DNA of 64,000 bases, taken from assembly GCF_900460525.1 (NCBI RefSeq), contig NZ_UHIY01000001.1, positions 2,852,001 through 2,916,000 of the forward strand, given 5' to 3'. Of the stretch, positions 55,720 through 64,000 are shown piece after piece. Source of the DNA: Yersinia kristensenii. Its GTDB lineage: Bacteria; Pseudomonadota; Gammaproteobacteria; Enterobacterales; Enterobacteriaceae. The notes beneath the pieces were generated by a model. The model had not been told where the DNA came from and made no database searches. It saw only the letters and a program-made list of their open reading frames with translations. The position numbers were made by a program, and so were the translations under genes. Each line of letters begins with the position of its first letter. Positions within the stretch are counted from its first letter, which is position 1.

Positions 55720-57189
55720 TTATCCGAGCCAGGCGACGGCAATAAAGCTTGAGCACACAGACATAATCACCAGCACCACCAGCACGCCCTGCATGGCTAA
55801 CGGCAGCGGTTTGGCACTGGCGACGGCTTCAGATGCTTTACCGGGCACGGTTTGCCCGAACCAATAGAGGAACCAGCCGAAGCTCGCCACTGACTCAATC
55901 AGTGCCAGCACTAACAGCGGTATCAGCAGCCAATGTTCGTGAGAAAGCGAGAAACCGGCGGCAAAAATGGGAAATTTGCTGAAGAAACCGTTAAACGGCG
56001 GCACCCCGGTAATCGCCAGTGCGGCGACACAAAAACCGACCCCCAGCAGTGGCATTTTGCCCATAATGCCTTTGAGTTTGGGCAACATGCGGGTACCGCA
56101 GCTGTAGCTCAGCGCCCCGGCGATCAGGAAGAACAGACTCTTGGCAAACGCGTGGTTGAAGATGTAGGCAATGCCGCCATCAAAGGCCAGTTTTGACCCA
56201 TAGATAGCCAGAGACAGCGCGAAGAAAATATAAGACAACTGGGTGATGGTGGAGTAGGCCAGCAGCCGCTTCATATCTTTTTGCGGCAGATACATAAAGA
56301 AACCATAAATCAGAGTGATAACCGCCATCACCATGCCCACGGTGCCGATAATCTGCGGCACGTCACCGGCAGAATAAATGGCGCGGGCGAAGATATAGAC
56401 CCCCACTTTGACCATTGACGCGGCATGCAGATAGGAACTGACTGGGGTCGGCGCTTCCATCGCGTCTGGCAACCAGATATGCAGTGGTAATTGGGCCGAT
56501 TTCCCCCAAGCGGCAAACAGGATGCCGCCGAACACCATGATTTTGGTGGTGTGGTCCAGTTGCGCTAATGCGGTGAGGGCGAAAGTACCGGTATTGACCA
56601 ATAACACTGCCGCCGCCAGATACAGGCCGATGGCCGCCACATGGGTAACCAGCAAGGCTTTTAGCGCCGAACGCAGTGACTTTTGACTTTGATAGTAGCC
56701 AATCAACCCCCACGAACAGCCGCCAGTGATTTCAAAGAAGAACAATTGACCCAGCAGGGTCGATGATAATACCAGCCCAGCCATCGCGCCGATAAATACC
56801 AGCAGCAGCGCATAGTAGCGGTTGGTGCCCTCGTGAGGATGCTCGCGGTTACCTAAGGTCAGATAACCGGTGGAATAGATGCTGACCAGCAGCCCGAGGA
56901 ACACCACGGCAAAAGCTATCAAGGTGCTGATGCGGTCGATGGTCAGGCCGAACAGTGCCATATCACCGTAATGAATCAGATCAAAAGTGACATCAATTTT
57001 TCCGCCACTCAGATAGGCGTAAGCCAGCAGCACGGTGCCGAGGGTGGCCAGCAGTGAAAAGAAAGTGCAAGACCATTTCGCCCATTGCTGTGGCAAACAG
57101 GCCGTGAGGATGGCACCGGCAAATGGAACCAAAATAGTCGCAAGGGCGATATTCATTAGGGTGATATTCATAAGAGCCAGGTTCTCCAT
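55720..57189 (-). CDS. hyfD: Hydrogenase-4 membrane subunit HyfD (antiporter-like)
   Basis: A 489-residue antiporter-like subunit (E. coli HyfD 479). It has FFEITGGCSWGLIGYYQS with the channel Glu, PLHIWLPDAMEAPTPVSSYL, HAASMVKVGVYIFARA, KRLLAYSTITQLSYIFFALS and IFNHAFAKSLFFLIAGAL. The start is uncertain: ATG 57189 (MENLAL, as in E. coli) has AAGGAG at a long 14 bases, and internal Met 7 is possible. It lies 18 bases after hyfC. Confidence 0.93.
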   Translation of the reverse strand: MENLALMNITLMNIALATILVPFAGAILTACLPQQWAKWSCTFFSLLATLGTVLLAYAYLSGGKIDVTFDLIHYGDMALFGLTIDRISTLIAFAVVFLGLLVSIYSTGYLTLGNREHPHEGTNRYYALLLVFIGAMAGLVLSSTLLGQLFFFEITGGCSWGLIGYYQSQKSLRSALKALLVTHVAAIGLYLAAAVLLVNTGTFALTALAQLDHTTKIMVFGGILFAAWGKSAQLPLHIWLPDAMEAPTPVSSYLHAASMVKVGVYIFARAIYSAGDVPQIIGTVGMVMAVITLIYGFFMYLPQKDMKRLLAYSTITQLSYIFFALSLAIYGSKLAFDGGIAYIFNHAFAKSLFFLIAGALSYSCGTRMLPKLKGIMGKMPLLGVGFCVAALAITGVPPFNGFFSKFPIFAAGFSLSHEHWLLIPLLVLALIESVASFGWFLYWFGQTVPGKASEAVASAKPLPLAMQGVLVVLVIMSVCSSFIAVAWLG

Positions 57190-57207
57190 GATGGGTTTAT
57201 TAGCTCC

Positions 57208-58161
57208 TTAAAGACCGGTGAGATAGAAAACCAGAGACAAGGCGGCGACGCCAAACCCCAGCCAGGTAACACGGGAGGTCAATAGGAAGCGCCCACGGGC
57301 AATACTGTTTTCCACCAGGGAGGCCAGCACAAACAGCACCACCAATTTGATAACACCGGCCACCAGCGCCCACAGCAAGCCCGGCCCACTCAGTGCTGCC
57401 AGTTTGCCAAAGGGAATAAACACGGCGAGGAAAAGCTGCGCCACCACCACCTGTTTCAGGCTAATACCCCATTTGACCAAGCCCAGTGAAGCGCCGGAAT
57501 ATTCAGTCAGCGGCCCTTCCTGTAGCTCTTGTTCTGCTTCGGCGACATCAAACGGGATTTTGCCCATCTCGATAAACACCGCAAAACCGCAGGCCAACAG
57601 CGCCAAAACTGTTGCGGTGGGTGACTGCCAGTGGCCGGTGGAGAGCGCGGTACTGATGGTGCCGATATTGGTGGAACCGGCAATCAGCCCCACCACCAGC
57701 AGTGACAGAATTAATGTTGGCTCGACCAATACGCCCAATGTTAATTCGCGGCTGGCCCCGATCCCCGCGAAGATACTGCCGCTATCCAGACCCGCCAGTG
57801 AGAAGAAGAAGCGGAACAGCGCGAACAGATACAACAGGGTTATCAGGTCGCCCGCCACACCAAAGGGGGAGGCCAGAGTGAAAATGGGCAATGTCATGGC
57901 AATCAACAACATGCTGCCCAGTAGTACATAGGGCATCAGGCGGAAAATAACCCCAGCATTGGCGGGGGCCACATCCTGGCGTTTCAGCAGTTTGGCTAAA
58001 TCGCGATACTCTTGCAGGATGCCCGGCCCACGGCGTGAGTGCATTCGGGCTTTCACCATGCGCGAAATTCCCGCCATTAGCGGCGCCAGCGCCAGCATCA
58101 GCAGCGCTTGCCCGATGGCGAAAACCACCATAGAGACCGCGGGCATATCAGTAGTTGGCAT
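57208..58161 (-). CDS. hyfC: Hydrogenase-4 membrane subunit HyfC (NuoH-like)
   Basis: A 317-residue, eight-helix protein (E. coli HyfC 315). The NuoH hallmarks are RRGPGILQEYRDLAKLLKRQ on the cytoplasmic loop and GKIPFDVAEAEQELQEGPLTEYSG near residue 205, whose carboxylates sit at the interface to the catalytic arm. It couples electron transfer to proton pumping. GGAGACAAG precedes its ATG. Confidence 0.94.
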   Translation of the reverse strand: MPTTDMPAVSMVVFAIGQALLMLALAPLMAGISRMVKARMHSRRGPGILQEYRDLAKLLKRQDVAPANAGVIFRLMPYVLLGSMLLIAMTLPIFTLASPFGVAGDLITLLYLFALFRFFFSLAGLDSGSIFAGIGASRELTLGVLVEPTLILSLLVVGLIAGSTNIGTISTALSTGHWQSPTATVLALLACGFAVFIEMGKIPFDVAEAEQELQEGPLTEYSGASLGLVKWGISLKQVVVAQLFLAVFIPFGKLAALSGPGLLWALVAGVIKLVVLFVLASLVENSIARGRFLLTSRVTWLGFGVAALSLVFYLTGL

Positions 58162-58172
58162 AGCTTGTCTCC

Positions 58173-60200
58173 TTAAATAGCCGCAATGATCAGCAGGGTA
58201 ACCAGCGCGGCGACCACATACAGACAGTAGAGGCGGAAATCACCCTGTTGCAGCCATTGAATTCGTTGGCTGAGCCATTGGATCAAGCGGATAAGCGGGG
58301 CCACTATTTTGTCATCCCAAACCGGTTCCATCCGGCCCGCGCCACTGACGGAGTGTTCCAGCGCGCGTTGCATCATCGGGGCGGGATCGAGTGTTTTACG
58401 CAGCCGATAGAGTGGGGCAAACATAGCCCGTAGGGGTTGAGTAAAACCACCTGCCGAGACAGTCATGGCCTGCTCCCAGGCATAGCCGCAAGCCCATGGA
58501 TCGCCGCCATGGCGGAATGACAGACGGCTGCCTTTGTAAAGGCTGACGACCAGTAAAATCACCAGTGGCAATATCAGTAAACCGCAGAAGATATACAGGG
58601 TGGACAGCATGGCCTGAGAACTGTGTTGTGGGAATAACACCGCGCCTTGCGCTACCTGCAATGAAGGTAGCGGCGGGGCGGTTATCAAGCTGCTAGCAAT
58701 GCGGGCAATCACCGGAGCGACGTGCGTGGCGCCTATCCCTAACACCAAACACAGCAATGCCAATAACAGCATGGCGGCGGTCATCGGCCAGGGGACTTCC
58801 CGCGCCTGGGCGGCTTTTTCTGTGCGTGGTAACCCGCAGAAGCTAATGCCGTAAACTTTCACAAAACACATCGCCGCCAGTGCGCCAGTAATCGCCAACA
58901 TCACAATAGCAATCGGCCCGGCAAGGCGAATAATAAAGCCGCCATCTTTGGTCATGGTAAACAGTGATTGATAAGTAAACCATTCACTGACAAAACCATT
59001 GAATGGCGGTAGGGCGGAGATCGCCATACATCCCACCAGAAAGGTCAGCGCGGTATAAGGCATCATTCTGGCCAACCCGCCCATCTTCTCCATGTCTTTG
59101 GTATGTAAGCGATAAATCACTGCGCCAGCCCCAAGGAACAGCAGCCCTTTGAAGACGGCGTGGTTAAGCAGATGATAGAGTGCGCCGAGTAGGCCAAGGG
59201 CGGCTAACACCGGCTGATGGCTGGCAATGCCTATCATGCCGACTCCCACCCCCATCAGGATGATGCCGATGTTCTCAACAGTGTGGTATGCCAGCAGGCG
59301 TTTGATGTCGTGCTCCGCCAAGGCATACAGCACGCCGAGCACCGAGGATACCGCGCCAAAACCCAGCACCACCACGCCCCACCACAGTTGGCTTGCGCCG
59401 AGTAAATCAATGCCGACTTTGATGATACCGAAGATACCAATTTTGACCATGACACCGGACATCAGGGCTGAAGCATGGGACGGGGCAGCGGGGTGCGCAC
59501 GTGGCAACCAGCCATGGAGCGGCAGCATCCCAGCTTTGGCACCAAAGCCGAAGAAAGCTAACAAGAAGATAATCGAGGCCATGACCGGCTGTGGGTTGGT
59601 TTGGCGGAAAGCGGCAAATTCGAGACTACCGCTGAGGCGGTACAGCAGGAAGAAAGCAATCATAATCAGCACGGAACCGGCGTGGGCAATCAGAAAATAG
59701 AGCAAGCCCGCGCTAATGGCGTCGTCGTCCTGATCGGAAATCACCAGGAAGTAAGAGGCCAGCGACATCATTTCGAAGAAAATAATAAAGTAGAAAGCGT
59801 TATCCACCACCACCAGCGCCACCATCGAGGCGATGAATAGGTTCATAAAGACCCCCATTCCCCACGCCCCACGGCCTTTGTATTCCTGCACATAGGCCAG
59901 CGAATAGAGGGCGGTTATCACCACCAACAGTGAGATGACCATCAGCATAAATGCCGCCAATGGATCAAGGCGCAGACTGAAGGCCGCAAACGGGAATGGC
60001 CCCGCGGTGATGAAAGTGATTATAGCGCCCCCCAGCAGAGTGGGAGCGGCGGCAAACAGGCCAGCAACGCCACCCAGCAATGACGCCAGCCCTGCCGTAT
60101 AAATCGCCAGAGTCTCGCGCCGTGCCAGAAGCAGAGAAAGCAATGCGCCAGCCAGATAAAGCAGCAAGGAGAGGCCTAATAACTCAAGCGAATTCATCAT
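58173..60200 (-). CDS. hyfB: Hydrogenase-4 membrane subunit HyfB (antiporter-like)
   Basis: A 675-residue subunit (E. coli HyfB 672) with about 16 helices. It has FFEMMSLASYFLVIS with the helix Glu, PLHGWLPRAHPAAPSHASAL, MSGVMVKIGIFGIIKV, KRLLAYHTVENIGIILMG and LLNHAVFKGLLFLGAG. Toward the C-terminus are WACGYAWEQAMTVSAGGFTQ and SGDFRLYCLYVV-like text (QGDFRLYCLYVVAALVTLL). It overlaps hyfA by 4 bases (ATGA). Largest of the three pump-like subunits. Confidence 0.95.
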   Translation of the reverse strand: MMNSLELLGLSLLLYLAGALLSLLLARRETLAIYTAGLASLLGGVAGLFAAAPTLLGGAIITFITAGPFPFAAFSLRLDPLAAFMLMVISLLVVITALYSLAYVQEYKGRGAWGMGVFMNLFIASMVALVVVDNAFYFIIFFEMMSLASYFLVISDQDDDAISAGLLYFLIAHAGSVLIMIAFFLLYRLSGSLEFAAFRQTNPQPVMASIIFLLAFFGFGAKAGMLPLHGWLPRAHPAAPSHASALMSGVMVKIGIFGIIKVGIDLLGASQLWWGVVVLGFGAVSSVLGVLYALAEHDIKRLLAYHTVENIGIILMGVGVGMIGIASHQPVLAALGLLGALYHLLNHAVFKGLLFLGAGAVIYRLHTKDMEKMGGLARMMPYTALTFLVGCMAISALPPFNGFVSEWFTYQSLFTMTKDGGFIIRLAGPIAIVMLAITGALAAMCFVKVYGISFCGLPRTEKAAQAREVPWPMTAAMLLLALLCLVLGIGATHVAPVIARIASSLITAPPLPSLQVAQGAVLFPQHSSQAMLSTLYIFCGLLILPLVILLVVSLYKGSRLSFRHGGDPWACGYAWEQAMTVSAGGFTQPLRAMFAPLYRLRKTLDPAPMMQRALEHSVSGAGRMEPVWDDKIVAPLIRLIQWLSQRIQWLQQGDFRLYCLYVVAALVTLLIIAAI

Positions 60201-60838
60201 CTTTTCTGCTCCTCATGAGAGATGGCGGACGAGGTGTCCACGGCCATAAAGGGCAGCTCGTTGGCAAACCCGCTGGCAGCCGCCAGCCGCTTGGCGCGAT
60301 TCGCCTGCTCAATACTGTGCTCATCCACTAGCATCAAGGCGTTGGTCGGGCAGACCCGCACACATTCCGGCCCCTGTGATTGGAAGCTGCATAAGTCACA
60401 TTTCACCGCGACAGTCCGTACTCCAGCATTCCAGGCGAGGAACGGATTCATACTGGCCGGGCTGAATGGCACATCAGATAACGTGGTCATCGGAATGTAT
60501 TCAGGGAATGTGTCTGGCACCGCCAGGGGCTTACTGCCAGCCGGTGTGATGGCACCAAACGGGCAGGCGATACCACAAAGCTTGCAACCGATGCAGATGG
60601 TTTCATCCAATTCGACAGCGTTATTGGTCAGAGTGATGGCATTGACCGGGCAAACCCGTGCACACCACGCATCTTCGCACTGGCGACAGAGAATCGGCGC
60701 CGTAACCGTGGCGTTACGCATCAGGGTCAATCTGGGATGCTGTTGTAAACCCTTGGCTTTATGCACCTGGCTGCAAGCAGCCATGCAGGTATTGCATCCA
60801 ATACAAAGCCTTGGCTCCGCAATCACAAAGCGGTTCAT
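60197..60838 (-). CDS. hyfA: Hydrogenase-4 ferredoxin subunit HyfA
   Basis: A 213-residue four-cluster ferredoxin beginning MNRFVIAEPRLCIGCNTCMA. Cysteine groups are CIGCNTCMAAC, CRQCEDAWCARVCP, CIGCKLCGIACPFG and CDLCSFQSQGPECVRVCP. It takes electrons from FdhF into the Hyf complex. ATG 60838 has GGAGGG at 7 bases; the frame extends to 60904 but those codons are the untranslated leader of the sigma-54 transcript. First gene of the hyf operon. Confidence 0.95.
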   Translation of the reverse strand: MNRFVIAEPRLCIGCNTCMAACSQVHKAKGLQQHPRLTLMRNATVTAPILCRQCEDAWCARVCPVNAITLTNNAVELDETICIGCKLCGIACPFGAITPAGSKPLAVPDTFPEYIPMTTLSDVPFSPASMNPFLAWNAGVRTVAVKCDLCSFQSQGPECVRVCPTNALMLVDEHSIEQANRAKRLAAASGFANELPFMAVDTSSAISHEEQKR

Positions 60839-60905
60839 GGCCATACCCTCCGGGACAAAAATCTGGTGACAGTCAGGCTGTGAGAAATCATTTCTCAGCG
60901 ACAAA

Positions 60906-60920
60906 GCATATTCTGTGCCA
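60906..60920 (-). promoter_or_regulatory. Sigma-54 promoter of the hyf operon
   Basis: On the minus strand TGGCACAGAATATGC has a consensus -24 and correct GG-N10-GC spacing; the -12 reads ATGC. Transcription would start near 60894, about 56 bases before hyfA. The extended hyfA frame runs into this promoter, which confirms the shorter start. Confidence 0.85.
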
Positions 60921-61038
60921 GTACGGTGGACGCCAATGCAAAAGAGCTGTGAAGCCGCGCCAGTTGGGCATTAAGGTGATTGCAGATAAAAGGCAGGAGT
61001 TTAAAAGGCAGTAAAAACAGGGAGATTGCGCAGTGACA

Positions 61039-61085
61039 TGTCGACATTAGTGACGAAACTGCCGCCGTTTGATGACACTTCGACA
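61039..61085. promoter_or_regulatory. Putative shared FhlA/HyfR enhancer between hyfA and hypA
   Basis: TGTCG-N7-TGACG at 61039-61055 repeats the pattern found before hydN. A nearby TGACACTTCGACA (61073-61085) carries the same half-sites in inverted order, and TGTCGACA at 61039-61046 is a palindrome. The block lies about 120-165 bp from the hyfA -24 element and 105-150 bp from that of hypA, so one enhancer could serve both. Confidence 0.6.
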
Positions 61086-61189
61086 GTAATTATTCATTCT
61101 ATGAATTCATGGTGGGGCGAACTTGGTAAATATCATTATTTATCAATTTGTTAACTTGAACGTTGTTCCAGTGGGAAATGCAGCATTAC

Positions 61190-61205
61190 TGGCACCGTCT
61201 TTGCA
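61190..61205 (+). promoter_or_regulatory. Sigma-54 promoter of hypA-hypC
   Basis: TGGCACCGTCTTTGCA is a perfect match to TGGCAC-N5-TTGCA, 38 bases before the hypA start. Confidence 0.92.
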
Positions 61206-61243
61206 TTATCTTTGTAAGATAAATCCATACTGGGAGAACAGTC

Positions 61244-61591
61244 ATGCATGAGATTACCTTGTGCCAAAACGCTATTGCCATGATGGAACAGCAGGCACGG
61301 CTGCATGGCGCGCAGAGAATTACCGGGGTGTGGCTGGAAACCGGCGCATTTTCTTGTGTCGAGCCGCAGGCGTTGGAGTTCTGTTTTGAGCTGGTGTGTC
61401 GTGGCACTTTGGCTGAGGGCTGTGTTTTGCATCTTAGCCAGCAGCCATCACAAGTGTGGTGTCATGACTGCCAGCAATTCATTAATTTGCTCAGCAGTAA
61501 AGTGACCCGCTGCCCATTGTGTGCTGGCAGTCATTTGCGTATTGGTGCGGCTGATGATGGCGTGATGATTAAGCGGTTGGAGGTGGAATGA
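61244..61591 (+). CDS. hypA: Hydrogenase nickel-insertion protein HypA
   Basis: A 115-residue HypA/HybF protein. The N-terminal Met-His2-Glu3 (MHEITLCQNA) binds nickel. The zinc site is C73-x2-C76 (VWCHDC) and C90-x2-C93 (RCPLC). ETGAFSCVEPQALEFCFEL is the conserved middle. It delivers nickel to the large hydrogenase subunit with HypB. GGGAGAAC precedes the ATG. It is the first gene of a hypA-hypC unit divergent from hyfA; hypB, hypD, hypE and hypF are not in this window. Confidence 0.95.
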   Translation: MHEITLCQNAIAMMEQQARLHGAQRITGVWLETGAFSCVEPQALEFCFELVCRGTLAEGCVLHLSQQPSQVWCHDCQQFINLLSSKVTRCPLCAGSHLRIGAADDGVMIKRLEVE

Positions 61592-61631
61592 ATTTACTTT
61601 TTTTATGCCGTGATACCGTGGGAGCCGGATT

Positions 61632-61910
61632 ATGTGTATAGGGATACCTGGACAAATTGTTGCGTTAGATGAGACTCAATCGGGCACGGCATGGGTAGAT
61701 GTCTGTGGTGTACGCCGCTCGGTGAATATTATGCTGGTCGCCGCAGATGAGCAGGCCAGCGCCGCTTTGTTGGGGCATTGGGTTTTGGTACATGTAGGTT
61801 TTGCCATGAGCCGGTTGGATGAGGATGAGGCGCTGGAAACCTTGCAGTTATTACAGGAAATGGGGGAAGTTGAAAGTGATGTGGGGGCGTTTTTGGGGCA
61901 AGGGGGGTAA
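61632..61910 (+). CDS. hypC: Hydrogenase maturation chaperone HypC
   Basis: A 92-residue HypC/HybG/HupF protein beginning MCIGIPGQIVALDE. Cys2 is the residue that binds the Fe(CN)2CO precursor with HypD. VLVHVGFAMSRLDEDEALET is the family C-terminal block. GGGAGCCGG lies before the ATG. It follows hypA by 40 bases. In E. coli the hyp operon is hypABCDE; here only A and C are together. Confidence 0.95.
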   Translation: MCIGIPGQIVALDETQSGTAWVDVCGVRRSVNIMLVAADEQASAALLGHWVLVHVGFAMSRLDEDEALETLQLLQEMGEVESDVGAFLGQGG

Positions 61911-61961
61911 CTGAAAGCGCTTTTGATTGAACTTAACGTCAAAACAAAAGCGTATTCAGAA

Positions 61962-62789
<828 letters not shown>

Positions 62790-62892
62790 TCACTGGTGAT
62801 ATGGGCAAGGCTACTGTACCTGCTCATGTCATGCCAATAGTTTCTTATCTACTTTGGATTAAATTATATAAAAGGCGCGTATTCGCCGGTAA

Positions 62893-62918
62893 CCGGCCTA
62901 CGCAGTCACGTAGGCCGG
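62893..62918. terminator. Perfect 10-bp palindrome after maeA
   Basis: CCGGCCTACG (62893-62902) and CGTAGGCCGG (62909-62918) form a GC-rich hairpin 8 bases after the maeA stop on the minus strand. No T-run follows directly, so it resembles a REP-type 3' stabiliser or a weak terminator. Confidence 0.6.
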
Positions 62919-62925
62919 GCAGCAT

Positions 62926-64000
<1,075 letters not shown>

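Overview
The window looks like a chromosome segment of a Yersinia species, most likely from the Y. enterocolitica-like environmental group rather than the pestis/pseudotuberculosis group. The evidence is E. coli-like synteny blocks (ybiB-rlmF; glnHPQ-dps-rhtA-ompX; ybiT-moeAB; yeiG-folE-yeiB-galS-mglBAC), an RlmF sequence that matches what I recall of the Yersinia protein, and ERIC-type palindromic repeats. Species assignment is inference; no search was run.

Layout. 1-6.2 kb: a LysR fragment at the edge, ybiB, an M3 metallopeptidase, a small DUF1471 protein, a flavin reductase and rlmF, followed by a 126-bp tandem repeat with an ERIC-like core. 6.5-16.5 kb: a soluble two-PAS chemoreceptor, glnQ-glnP-glnH with NtrC-type sites, dps, tam, an ECF sigma / anti-sigma / fasciclin operon, a GNAT acetyltransferase, rhtA and ompX. 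17.2-24.5 kb: a CDF cation transporter, ybiT, moeB-moeA, a DUF924 protein and the 2-oxoglutarate permease kgtP.

24.6-30.6 kb is the most striking region: an AT-rich five-gene operon on the minus strand, darA-darB-darC-darD-darE. Its 66-residue precursor ends in a W-N-W-S-K-S-F core, the seven-residue sequence of darobactin A, an antibiotic that inhibits BamA. A radical SAM/SPASM enzyme should crosslink the core, and a MacB-like permease, an HlyD-type adaptor and an ATPase should export it. The operon sits between kgtP and a glutathione-dependent formaldehyde detoxification pair.

30.8-42.6 kb: yeiG/fghA and frmA, a PtrR-like LysR regulator divergent from a YbfB-type MFS protein, folE, yeiB, galS and the methyl-galactoside ABC operon mglBAC, with clear Gal operator and CRP sites.

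42.6-61.9 kb: a self-contained formate hydrogenlyase-2 locus. It holds a FocA-type formate channel, an FhlA/HyfR sigma-54 activator, fdhF, hydN, hycI, a hyfJ/hycH homologue, the complete hydrogenase-4 set hyfI-H-G-F-E-D-C-B-A (minus strand), and divergent hypA-hypC. Sigma-54 promoter sequences with correct GG-N10-GC spacing lie upstream of hydN, hyfA, hypA and probably focA. A shared TGTCG-N7-TGACG motif lies at enhancer distance from three of them. The formate dehydrogenase carries cysteine (TGT) at residue 140, where E. coli FdhF has selenocysteine.

61.9-64 kb: sanA with a (Thr-Pro)11 tail encoded by an 11-copy hexanucleotide microsatellite, and the 3' part of maeA running off the edge.
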